NCBI GenBank assembly: GCA_017514105.1
Contig: JAFWKY010000016.1
Coordinates: 1 to 35,000 of the forward strand
Length of the DNA: 35,000 bases
Origin: Candidatus Saccharimonadota bacterium
GTDB taxonomy: Bacteria > Patescibacteriota > Saccharimonadia > Saccharimonadales > Saccharimonadaceae
Direction: 5' to 3'
The notes under the pieces are model-generated. The model was not told the origin of the DNA. It worked only from the letters and a program-made list of their open reading frames with translations, and did no database searches. The position numbers and the translations under genes were made by a program. The first letter of the stretch is position 1; the number at the start of each line of letters is the position of its first letter. Positions 23,495 through 30,136 of the stretch are shown piece by piece.

Positions 23495-24280
23495 ATGCAA
23501 AAAACCCAGAGTGAACAGAGTAGTCTTACAGCGCATCGCAAGATAGCATCTACTCCGCATAAGAGTCGCAAGAACATGAAGCGCCCTACTCTCGGTGAAG
23601 CACGCAAAGATTTGACGCCTGTCGCAGCAGAGCAAATTCCTTCGGTGGATATGAGTGGTATACACGAAAAAATGCGTCAACGTACAGTTGCGGCACCTGT
23701 TCAGCAGAACAAGCAGACCGCCCAGCAGATTAAGCAACACGAGATTCAAAAAGCATTAAAGACCGCATCCGCCACACCAAAGCAGAAGAAATCCAAGAAG
23801 CCTGATGTTAAGTTTCATTTTGGCTTTGGGAGAATAATGTTGGCGTTGGCGTGTGCTGCTGCTGCCGTATTTGCGATTGTTTATTTCGTAAATCTAAACT
23901 CACCAGATATTTCACTCAAGGTCGCTGCGATGCAGACTGGTATAGAAGCGTCTTATCCTTCGTATATTCCGCGTGATTTTAGTTTGTCAGACATTACTTC
24001 AGAAAATGGGAAGGTCACTCTGAACTTTTCCAATTCGTCTACTGGTGACGCGTACACGATTATTGAAGAGAAGTCTTCCTGGGATTCAAATGCACTCCTT
24101 TCCAACTTCGTAAAGAAGACTTACGGCGAAGATTTTACTACTATCCGCGAAAATGGTCTTACCATCTACATTCACAATAGCGATGCGACTTGGGTGAACG
24201 GCGGTGTTGTCTATAAGTTGCAGTGCAAGGCTGGTAGTCTTACCAAGAAACAACTCCGTGCGATTGCGGTATCGCTCTAA
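23495..24280 (+). CDS. Single-pass membrane protein with DUF4367-like extracellular domain
   Basis: 261 residues. Residues 1-105 are cytoplasmic, basic and Gln/Lys-rich. A membrane helix lies at about 112-131. The outer domain contains SYPSYIPRDFSL, VTLNFSNSSTGDAYTIIEEKSSWDSNALL, and GLTIYIHNSDATWVNGGVVYKL, which resembles DUF4367, a domain found in anti-sigma and sporulation-type membrane proteins. The function is unknown. GTGAGGAG precedes the ATG, and a TGTGTATTATAGT box lies further upstream. It is divergent from the PEGA gene. Confidence 0.7.
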   Translation: MQKTQSEQSSLTAHRKIASTPHKSRKNMKRPTLGEARKDLTPVAAEQIPSVDMSGIHEKMRQRTVAAPVQQNKQTAQQIKQHEIQKALKTASATPKQKKSKKPDVKFHFGFGRIMLALACAAAAVFAIVYFVNLNSPDISLKVAAMQTGIEASYPSYIPRDFSLSDITSENGKVTLNFSNSSTGDAYTIIEEKSSWDSNALLSNFVKKTYGEDFTTIRENGLTIYIHNSDATWVNGGVVYKLQCKAGSLTKKQLRAIAVSL

Positions 24281-24380
24281 TCTTTGCTGAGTTTGCCGAC
24301 TGTTTTGCCTTAATTTGACTTTTTTAGTGAAGTATGATATAACTATAGTATAGGCTGTTTATTTTTCTCTTGTAAAGTGG

Positions 24381-24386
24381 TATAAT
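24381..24386 (+). promoter_or_regulatory. Leaderless -10 box of gltX
   Basis: GTGGTATAAT ends 7 nt before the ATG at 24394. Confidence 0.75.
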
Positions 24387-24393
24387 ATTTGGT

Positions 24394-25836
24394 ATGAAAA
24401 ATGCTATTACTCGCTTTGCGCCGAGCCCAACGGGTTATATTCATATTGGGAACGTGCGTTCTGCTATTTATCCATATTTAATTGCGCGCCAAACTGGTGG
24501 TAAGATGATTTTGCGTATAGAAGACACCGACCGCGAACGCTATGTAGAAGGTGCGACGGAACTTATTGAAGATACCCTGAAATGGTTGGGCCTGGAATGG
24601 GATGAAGGCCCGATAATAGGTGGGCCAAATGGGCCATATTTCCAGAGTGAACGTCTGGATATTTATCACGCGTGGGTAAAGAAGTTGCTGGACAGCGGCC
24701 GTGCGTATGCTGATCCTACTCCAGCAGAGAAGATTGACGAGTATCGGCGTGAATGTAGCGAAAAGAAGATTCCGTTTCTCTATCGCAACTATCGTCCAGA
24801 AAATCCGCCAGAGTGGGAGCCTGGTATGCCGATTCGCTTTAAGGCAGACCCTAAGGAACGCGAGTGGGTGGATGCCGTAATGGGCGAGATGAAGGCTGGG
24901 CCAGAAGTCCAGGATGATATAATTTTGATCAAAAAAGATGGTTATCCTACATATAATTTTGCACACATTGTAGATGACGCAGAGATGGGCGTAACACACG
25001 TAATGCGCGGGGTAGAATATCTTTCTAGTACACCAAATTACCTCGCCATTTACGAGGCGCTAGGGCTAGAAAGACCGGTCTTGGTGTCGCTGCCACATAT
25101 TTTGGCGCCTCAAGGCAACAAAAAACTAGGCAAGCGTGACGGCGCTAAGTCTGTTACAGAATATCGCGATGACGGCGTGCTCGCTGAGGCAATGCTAAAT
25201 TATCTCGCGTGTCTGGGCTGGAATGATGGCACCGAACAAGAAATGTACACAAAACAAGAACTGATTGAGAGATTTTCTCTGGATCGTATCCAGACTTCTG
25301 GTGCTAGATATGACGAAACCAAGTTGCTCTGGATGAATGGACAATGGATTCGCAGAATCTTTGACGAACAGGGTGCGCATGCGCTGTATGATAGAACTGC
25401 CGGTTTTTGGCCGGAGGAGGCAGAGACTTATCCAGAGGAATATCGCATCAAAGTGCTATCTATCATCTATGACCGCCTAAAAACACTCTCAGACCTGCGC
25501 GAGATGACACGTTATTTCTTCGTGGATCCGGAAATCAATACGGATACGATAAAGACAAACAAATTCCTAAAGAAACTGTCTGAGGCAGAATTGGAAGATT
25601 TATTAAAAAAATCCATCAGCAAACTGTCTGCAATTGAAGATTGGAACGAAGACAACTTGCAAAATGCGCTAAATGAACTGCTTGCTGAAAGCGGCAAAAA
25701 GCCAGCGGAGTTGTTTAGTTTGATAAGGATAGCGGTGTCTTTTGCGCCATTTAGTCCAGCGCTCAACCTGACGCTAAATGTTCTCGGCAGAGAGACCAGT
25801 CTAGCAAGACTCAACGCGGTCGCCGCGGCAATTTAG
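24394..25836 (+). CDS. gltX: Glutamyl-tRNA synthetase
   Basis: 480 residues, normal for bacterial GluRS. It charges tRNA-Glu; in bacteria without GlnRS it also charges tRNA-Gln. Class I motifs: the HIGH box in PSPTGYIHIGNVRSA, the editing/acceptor region with DRERYVEG and WDEGP, and the KMSKS-equivalent KKLGKRDGAKS, where Ser is replaced by Gly compared with the usual KLSKR. The C-terminal helical anticodon-binding domain starts near 330. A tRNA-Glu gene lies 2.4 kb downstream. Confidence 0.96.
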   Translation: MKNAITRFAPSPTGYIHIGNVRSAIYPYLIARQTGGKMILRIEDTDRERYVEGATELIEDTLKWLGLEWDEGPIIGGPNGPYFQSERLDIYHAWVKKLLDSGRAYADPTPAEKIDEYRRECSEKKIPFLYRNYRPENPPEWEPGMPIRFKADPKEREWVDAVMGEMKAGPEVQDDIILIKKDGYPTYNFAHIVDDAEMGVTHVMRGVEYLSSTPNYLAIYEALGLERPVLVSLPHILAPQGNKKLGKRDGAKSVTEYRDDGVLAEAMLNYLACLGWNDGTEQEMYTKQELIERFSLDRIQTSGARYDETKLLWMNGQWIRRIFDEQGAHALYDRTAGFWPEEAETYPEEYRIKVLSIIYDRLKTLSDLREMTRYFFVDPEINTDTIKTNKFLKKLSEAELEDLLKKSISKLSAIEDWNEDNLQNALNELLAESGKKPAELFSLIRIAVSFAPFSPALNLTLNVLGRETSLARLNAVAAAI

Positions 25837-25845
25837 GAATAGTTA

Positions 25846-25871
25846 AAACAGGCCTTACTGGGTCTGTTTTT
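25846..25871 (+). terminator. Rho-independent terminator of gltX
   Basis: A 9-bp stem (AAACAGGCC with a matching GGTCTGTTT arm, one G-T pair) followed by TTTTTG. Confidence 0.8.
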
Positions 25872-25913
25872 GTGAGCGTTAGTTCGCAGATAATTCATGG
25901 AGGGAAATGCAAC

Positions 25914-25944
25914 ACAAAAAATAGACGGATTAACCCGTCTATTT
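25914..25944 (-). terminator. Rho-independent terminator of the surface protein gene
   Basis: A perfect 10-bp stem (AAATAGACGG / CCGTCTATTT) with a 6-nt loop; on the minus strand it runs into a T-tract. Confidence 0.9.
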
Positions 25945-25954
25945 GCTAGTCAGA

Positions 25955-26890
25955 TTAGATGTCCTCTTGTTCTTCTTCGTCGTCGTCATCTTTCTTGCGC
26001 TTAGCAAGGATGAAGAAGAAGATACCGGTGCCAGCGGCTGCAGCGGAAGCCACAGCTAGACCAGTAGCGAGTGGGCTGCTGGACACATTGTTGACGCCAT
26101 GTGGAGCAGTGTAACTATCTGTGGTGTCGCCGTCGGTAATCGTGGTAGTAGTGGTGGTGGTACTGGTGTTAACAGGAGCGGTCTGAGCGCCAGTGGCGAC
26201 TTCTGTATAGATAGTGCGATTGTTGTCTTCGTCATAGGTAGGAGTATCTGGTGTAATAGGACCGACTGGGGTAGGATCATCAGGAACAACTGGGTCGTCT
26301 GGGTCTACATAGCCAGAAACAACGCTAAATATCACTGTGTTCGCATAGGTACCGGAGTCTATCGTGGCATCAGCCTTGGCGCCAAAGAAAATATCCTCGT
26401 TAATCGTGGTAGGGACCGAAGGATTTGCGATGGTGATTAGCGAAGTTTGCATGGCAGAGTATTTGGCAGTAGAACTACCGGCGTCAACATCATCCAAAGA
26501 ATAACCCCAGCGGTTGACTGGAAATGCACTGGCTGTAGAGTCGGAAGCTAAAGTAGGGATAATGGCTGTGCTCTTGGCAGTATTGACAAGATTCGTGTTC
26601 TCTTTGCTGGCCATGAAGGCCGAAAAACCCGCACCGTTATTAGAAGTAATACTAAGGCCAATTTTGTTGCGTAGTAGAGGACTGCTACTAGAGAATGAAA
26701 CGTCGCCACTCGCCCAGGTGTCTGGTGTCGTAAGAGAAACAGAGAGCATCTCGTTGATGTCTACTCGAAATGTAACGTCACCGCTGCTGGCAGCAGATGC
26801 AAAATAAAGAGGAAAACGCAAAACTAGCACCGAGGCTAGGATTACTATAAGGACAGTCAATATGTTTGTTTTTAGTGTTTTCCTGACCAT
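25955..26890 (-). CDS. Membrane-anchored surface protein with sorting-signal-like tail
   Basis: 311 residues from the ATG that lies 6 nt after TATAAT. Upstream in-frame ATGs lie within or against the -10 box. A signal segment (about 8-30) ends in FASAASSG. The beta-rich domain (about 35-210) resembles the first domain of the FISUMP protein at 12208. A Pro/Asp stalk (DPDDPVVPDDPTPVGPITPDTP) and a Thr run (NTSTTTTTTT) follow. The C terminus has SSPLATG, a hydrophobic stretch and KRKK plus an acidic tail (DDDDEEEQEDI). This order matches a sortase sorting signal, but the motif is not a standard LPxTG. It may be a pilin-like or wall-linked protein. Confidence 0.75.
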   Translation of the reverse strand: MVRKTLKTNILTVLIVILASVLVLRFPLYFASAASSGDVTFRVDINEMLSVSLTTPDTWASGDVSFSSSSPLLRNKIGLSITSNNGAGFSAFMASKENTNLVNTAKSTAIIPTLASDSTASAFPVNRWGYSLDDVDAGSSTAKYSAMQTSLITIANPSVPTTINEDIFFGAKADATIDSGTYANTVIFSVVSGYVDPDDPVVPDDPTPVGPITPDTPTYDEDNNRTIYTEVATGAQTAPVNTSTTTTTTTITDGDTTDSYTAPHGVNNVSSSPLATGLAVASAAAAGTGIFFFILAKRKKDDDDEEEQEDI

Positions 26891-26896
26891 AACCAT

Positions 26897-26902
26897 ATTA
26901 TA
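26897..26902 (-). promoter_or_regulatory. Leaderless -10 box of the surface protein gene
   Basis: TGTGCTATAAT on the minus strand ends 6 nt before the chosen ATG (26890). Confidence 0.8.
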
Positions 26903-26960
26903 GCACAACCATAATTATTTTGTGTTAAAATTAGTATAAGTAATTTAAGGAAAATCATAA

Positions 26961-28172
26961 ATGCCTGTGGAAAACTCAACAAAACAACCAACAAAACCGC
27001 AAAAGAAACCTAGCGAAAAAAGTTGGATAGTATTTTTGGTTTTAGGTATTTTTGGTATTTTGGGTGGTGCAGGATGTGCCGCTTTTGGTTTTTTGGCGCC
27101 AAAGGAAAAAGCGCCGGACCTAGTATTTCCGCAAGCTCCATCGGCAAAGGCAGCAGACAATAATATATATAGTAATTTGACCGGCGAAGTAGTAGCAAGT
27201 GAAGACGAAAAGAACGCTCCGGCATTTTGTATCCAGACACCGAACGGTACTGACGGTGCCAGACCACAAGTCGGGCTAAATCAGGCTGGCGTGATTTTTG
27301 AGGCAATTGCCGAAGCGGGAATTACGAGGTTTGCGGCGATTTATCAAAATCCTTCATCCGCAGTAATTGGACCGATTCGTTCTTTGCGCATGTATTACTT
27401 GATGTGGGATACGCCTTTTGACTGTACAATTGTACACGCGGGTGGTGCAGATGACGCTTTGGAGGCGGTGCGAAATGGCGGATACAGAGATTTGACTGAA
27501 AATTACGCATACATGTACAGAAGTGGTTCTGGCTCGCGGCGGTGGAATAATCTGTTTACTACGGCGGCCTATCTGAAGCAGATGAATGACGACCGCGAAT
27601 ATGGCGGCTCTGCCATCAACGGTTTTGCTAGGATGACGCCGGGCGAGTCCAAAAAGAATTTGATAGATCGTGGCGTGGAAGAAAAACTGGTGATTACCAA
27701 GGCAACAGACAAGGACACCTCGGCGGTTAATCCTTCCGTGACGGACATCGCGTTCAATTTTGGCGGCTGGGCGTCTTTTAATGTGCGGTATCACTACGAC
27801 AAGGAATCCAACTCTTATGCTAGGAGTTATGAATCTGGCGATGCAGCAGATGTGTATGTCTGTCCAAACGAAAATATGGGCGAACCAAATCCGGATACGA
27901 CTTGCGAACTATCAGTAATGTCACCAAAAGTCGTGATTGCGATGATGGTGGAGGAGCGCAAAGCCGCCGATAATTATCACGAGGATATTGATGCGATTGG
28001 TTCTGGCGATGCATATATTTTCCAAAATGGTTACGCAGTGAAAGGGCACTGGAACAAAGGCTCGGCTGGAGAACAAATAAAATTTACAGATGAAAATGGC
28101 GCAGAAATCAAACTGGCACCAGGTCAAACTTTCGTTTCGGCCGTGCCAACCTACGGCAATGTTGAATATTAA
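26961..28172 (+). CDS. DUF3048 (YerB-like) extracellular protein
   Basis: 403 residues. A Lys/Pro-rich cytoplasmic start is followed by a membrane segment at about 21-47 (WIVFLVLGIFGILGGAGCAAFGFL). The outer part is DUF3048: RPQVGLNQAGVIFEAIAEAGITRFAAIY, VIGPIRSLRMYYLMW, IVHAGGADDALEAV and a C-terminal block with VVIAMMVEERKA, GSGDAYIFQNGYAVKGHWNK and LAPGQTFVSAVP. B. subtilis YerB is the named member; the activity of the family is unknown. AAGGA lies before the ATG, and a TGTGTTAAAAT box (26926-26931) upstream. Confidence 0.88.
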   Translation: MPVENSTKQPTKPQKKPSEKSWIVFLVLGIFGILGGAGCAAFGFLAPKEKAPDLVFPQAPSAKAADNNIYSNLTGEVVASEDEKNAPAFCIQTPNGTDGARPQVGLNQAGVIFEAIAEAGITRFAAIYQNPSSAVIGPIRSLRMYYLMWDTPFDCTIVHAGGADDALEAVRNGGYRDLTENYAYMYRSGSGSRRWNNLFTTAAYLKQMNDDREYGGSAINGFARMTPGESKKNLIDRGVEEKLVITKATDKDTSAVNPSVTDIAFNFGGWASFNVRYHYDKESNSYARSYESGDAADVYVCPNENMGEPNPDTTCELSVMSPKVVIAMMVEERKAADNYHEDIDAIGSGDAYIFQNGYAVKGHWNKGSAGEQIKFTDENGAEIKLAPGQTFVSAVPTYGNVEY

Positions 28173-28184
28173 ATGATTTTGTGG

Positions 28185-28190
28185 TAAAAT
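28185..28190 (+). promoter_or_regulatory. -10 box for tRNA-Glu
   Basis: TGTGGTAAAAT, an extended -10 about 70 nt before the tRNA. The transcript would begin with the switchable hairpins at 28207-28236. Confidence 0.55.
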
Positions 28191-28206
28191 ATAAGGAGTG
28201 CTCGTA

Positions 28207-28236
28207 AAGAAATTGCTTCGCAATTTCTTGCGAAGC
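28207..28236 (+). repeat. Two mutually exclusive perfect hairpins
   Basis: AAGAAATTGC (28207-28216) pairs with GCAATTTCTT (28220-28229). Alternatively GCTTCGCAA (28215-28223) pairs with TTGCGAAGC (28228-28236). The two share bases, so only one can form at a time. Neither has a T-tract. Confidence 0.7.
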
Positions 28237-28257
28237 CTCGTTTGTCAAAATATCTAC

Positions 28258-28334
28258 GGCTCCTTCGTCTAGTGGTCTAGGACGTCTGGTTCTCATCCAG
28301 AAAATCGCGGGTTCGACTCCCGCAGGAGTCACCA
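28258..28334 (+). tRNA. tRNA-Glu (anticodon CTC)
   Basis: Acceptor GGCTCCT / AGGAGTC (one G-T pair), TTCGTCTAGTGG D-arm start typical of tRNA-Glu, anticodon loop TTCTCAT (CTC, reads GAG), T-loop GGTTCGACTCC and encoded CCA. 77 nt. Confidence 0.95.
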
Positions 28335-28344
28335 GAATAAAAAA

Positions 28345-28371
28345 TAAGTCCCGGAGGGACTTAATTTTTTT
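28345..28371 (+). terminator. Rho-independent terminator of tRNA-Glu
   Basis: An 8-bp stem (TAAGTCCC / GGGACTTA) with a GGA loop and seven T residues. Confidence 0.9.
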
Positions 28372-28395
28372 CTGGTAAGTTCCGCCAGGAATTGA

Positions 28396-28528
28396 ACCCG
28401 CGAAGCGGGTTCGCACCGAGCGAAGCGAGGTAAATCCTCCCGCAGGGAAGTTGGCGAGCGAAGCGAAGTAGATTCTCCCGCAGGGAAGTTGGCGAGCGAA
28501 GCGAGGTAACTACTCCCGCAGTCCTCTG
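28396..28528. repeat. GC-rich hairpin and 38-bp tandem repeat
   Basis: It opens with a perfect hairpin, GAACCCGC-GAA-GCGGGTTC. From 28418 a 38-bp unit starting GAGCGAAGCGA repeats exactly in phase at 28456 and 28494 (about 2.7 copies). Each full unit holds the GCGAAGC mini-hairpin and a TCCC-GCA-GGGA hairpin. The part CTCCCGCAGG also occurs in the 3' arm of the adjacent tRNA-Glu. GC content is far above the neighbours. There are no spacers, so it is not CRISPR. Confidence 0.8.
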
Positions 28529-28557
28529 TACCGCTTGCGTTTTTAACAAAAGTGTGA

Positions 28558-28563
28558 TATAAT
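28558..28563 (+). promoter_or_regulatory. Leaderless -10 box of der
   Basis: GTGTGATATAAT ends 8 nt before the ATG at 28572. Confidence 0.7.
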
Positions 28564-28571
28564 TAAAAGAT

Positions 28572-30020
28572 ATGAAACGCCTTCCGATCGTAGCATTAAT
28601 TGGTCAGACTAACGCAGGTAAGTCTAGTATTTTGAATCGGATGGCGAGAAAAAATATTGCTATCGTAGCGCGCGAAGAGGGCACTACGCGTGACAACGTA
28701 GTCACGACAATTGACAATTCCTTCATCTTGGTTGATACGGCCGGTCTGAAGGACCCGTCGGACGATTTTGAGGCCTCTATCCAAGACCAGATCCAGGACG
28801 CGATAGAGTCGGCGGATGTGATTTTGGTGACGCTTGATTCTACCAAATATTTTGATCACCGCGATGCAAAAATCGCCAAAGATGCGCTACGCTCCAAAAA
28901 ACCAGTTTTGCTGGTTCTTAACAAATGTGATCTAGGTGAATCTTTGCCAATTGAAGAGTTTCGTGCACTAGGCATTGCGCCGGAAAAGATTTTTTATACT
29001 TCGGCGACAACCGGGCGAGGGATTAGGGAACTGAAGAGTACATTAGCCAAAATGCTCTTTTCTCGGGCTGCGTTCGCTCGGCCCGTCGCCACGGGCGAGC
29101 GCCGCTTAGCCTCGCCTTGCCAGGCTCCGGAGGCCCGTCGAAAAGACATTTTGGCTAATGACACGCTCAAGATCGCCCTGATTGGGCGACCGAACGTGGG
29201 TAAATCTTCTCTATTCAATACACTAGGGAAGAAACAACAAGCAATAGTGTCGTCTCGCCAGGGAACAACACGCGACATTAATCGTGTACAAGTTAAATAT
29301 AAGGGACGCGAAATTGAGATTTTGGATACTGCTGGTTTGCGTAAGCCAGGCAAGCGCGAAGTGGGAATTGAGAAGTTTTCTGCCATCCGTACGCTTGCGG
29401 CGATTGAGGAAGCGGATATCTGTGCATTACTAGTGGATTCTACCGAACCTCACTCAAAACTAGACCAATCTCTGGCCGGTCAAATTGTAGAGGCGGGCAA
29501 AGGAATTGTAATAATCGTGACAAAAGCAGATTTGCTAGAGGAGGCCGAGCCTACTAACTATTACGGTGAGGAAAATATCAAAAATCGTACCGCGGCAGAC
29601 TTTTTGCTGGATGCTCTAGAGAAAGATTTTGACTTTTTGCCGTACGCACCAGTGCTCATCACGAGTTCGGAGACCGGCAAAAATGTAACGCAACTATTCG
29701 AGTTGGCTTTAGAAATTGACATAGCGCGTCACACAGAGATAAAAACTTCTGAACTAAATAAAATTCTTGCAAATGCCATCGTGGAACATGCGCCAGCGGG
29801 TCTAAAAAATACTCGTCCAAAACCAAAATATATCGTTCAGACTGACGTTTGCCCGCCGTGGTTTGTGGTGCACGGGCACGATTTGGGTTTGCTTCACTGG
29901 TCTTGGAAACGCTATTTGGAGCGCAAGATTCGCGAAAAATACCCTTTCGTTGGTACGCCGATTATGTTTTCGTATCGTAGTGATAGCAACGACAAGTCAG
30001 ACGAACAACAAGACGCTTAG
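28572..30020 (+). CDS. der: Ribosome-assembly GTPase Der (EngA)
   Basis: 482 residues with two tandem G domains and a KH-like C terminus. G domain 1: GQTNAGKSS (P-loop), DTAGLKD, NKCD. G domain 2: GRPNVGKSS, DTAGLRKPG, TKAD. The C-terminal domain begins near 390 and includes PPWFVVHGHDLGLLHWSWKRYLERKIRE. Der acts in 50S subunit maturation. Between the G domains the linker (residues about 157-197) is encoded by a 120-bp palindromic, GC-rich block that keeps the frame; see 29041-29160. In the P-loop of domain 1, GRPNVGKS is changed to GQTNAGKS. The start is the ATG 8 nt after a TATAAT box. Confidence 0.95.
   Translation: MKRLPIVALIGQTNAGKSSILNRMARKNIAIVAREEGTTRDNVVTTIDNSFILVDTAGLKDPSDDFEASIQDQIQDAIESADVILVTLDSTKYFDHRDAKIAKDALRSKKPVLLVLNKCDLGESLPIEEFRALGIAPEKIFYTSATTGRGIRELKSTLAKMLFSRAAFARPVATGERRLASPCQAPEARRKDILANDTLKIALIGRPNVGKSSLFNTLGKKQQAIVSSRQGTTRDINRVQVKYKGREIEILDTAGLRKPGKREVGIEKFSAIRTLAAIEEADICALLVDSTEPHSKLDQSLAGQIVEAGKGIVIIVTKADLLEEAEPTNYYGEENIKNRTAADFLLDALEKDFDFLPYAPVLITSSETGKNVTQLFELALEIDIARHTEIKTSELNKILANAIVEHAPAGLKNTRPKPKYIVQTDVCPPWFVVHGHDLGLLHWSWKRYLERKIREKYPFVGTPIMFSYRSDSNDKSDEQQDA
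29041..29160. repeat. 120-bp palindromic element inside der
   Basis: Perfect 14-bp ends (CATTAGCCAAAATG at 29041 and its complement ending at 29160) continue inward as TCTTTTC / GAAAAGA and CGGGC / GCCCG, giving arms of about 28 bp. The interior has further hairpins (GCTCGGCCCGT with ACGGGCGAGC; AGCCT with AGGCT). The length is a multiple of three and the block stays open in the der frame, encoding an Arg/Ala/Pro-rich linker. This is the behaviour of protein-embedded palindromic elements such as those known in Rickettsia. Confidence 0.75.
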
Positions 30021-30045
30021 GCTAGACATAAGCCGAAAAATAACG

Positions 30046-30051
30046 TATAAT
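30046..30051 (+). promoter_or_regulatory. -10 box of the PIN-PhoH gene
   Basis: TATAAT 85 nt before the ATG; the leader contains the attenuator-like structures at 30063-30110. Confidence 0.6.
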
Positions 30052-30062
30052 AATCGCAAGTG

Positions 30063-30110
30063 GGAGCATCTTTGAGGTATGAGATACTCCTATTTTTATA
30101 TACTTCAAAG
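30063..30110 (+). promoter_or_regulatory. Attenuator-like alternative hairpins in the PIN-PhoH leader
   Basis: Hairpin 1 pairs GGAGCATCT (30063-30071) with AGATACTCC (30082-30090, one mismatch) and is followed by TATTTTTAT, like a terminator. Hairpin 2 pairs CTTTGAGGTAT (30070-30080) with ATACTTCAAAG (30100-30110), 11 bp with one G-T. They exclude each other. The ribosome site AGGAGG lies 15 nt further on. Confidence 0.5.
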
Positions 30111-30136
30111 ACCGCACATTAAAAAGGAGGGTGAAA

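Noticed and set aside
24478-24999. 173-codon antisense frame inside gltX starting MCYAH
   Set aside because: A shadow of a conserved gene with no promoter and no recognisable domain; the window's other antisense long frames were rejected for the same reason.
28372-28405. A second, partial tRNA after tRNA-Glu on the minus strand
   Set aside because: A GGGTTCAATTCC-like T-loop is present, but the T-stem does not pair and no anticodon arm follows.
28396-28528. Tandem repeats as a CRISPR array
   Set aside because: The 38-bp units follow each other with no unique spacers, and no cas genes are present.
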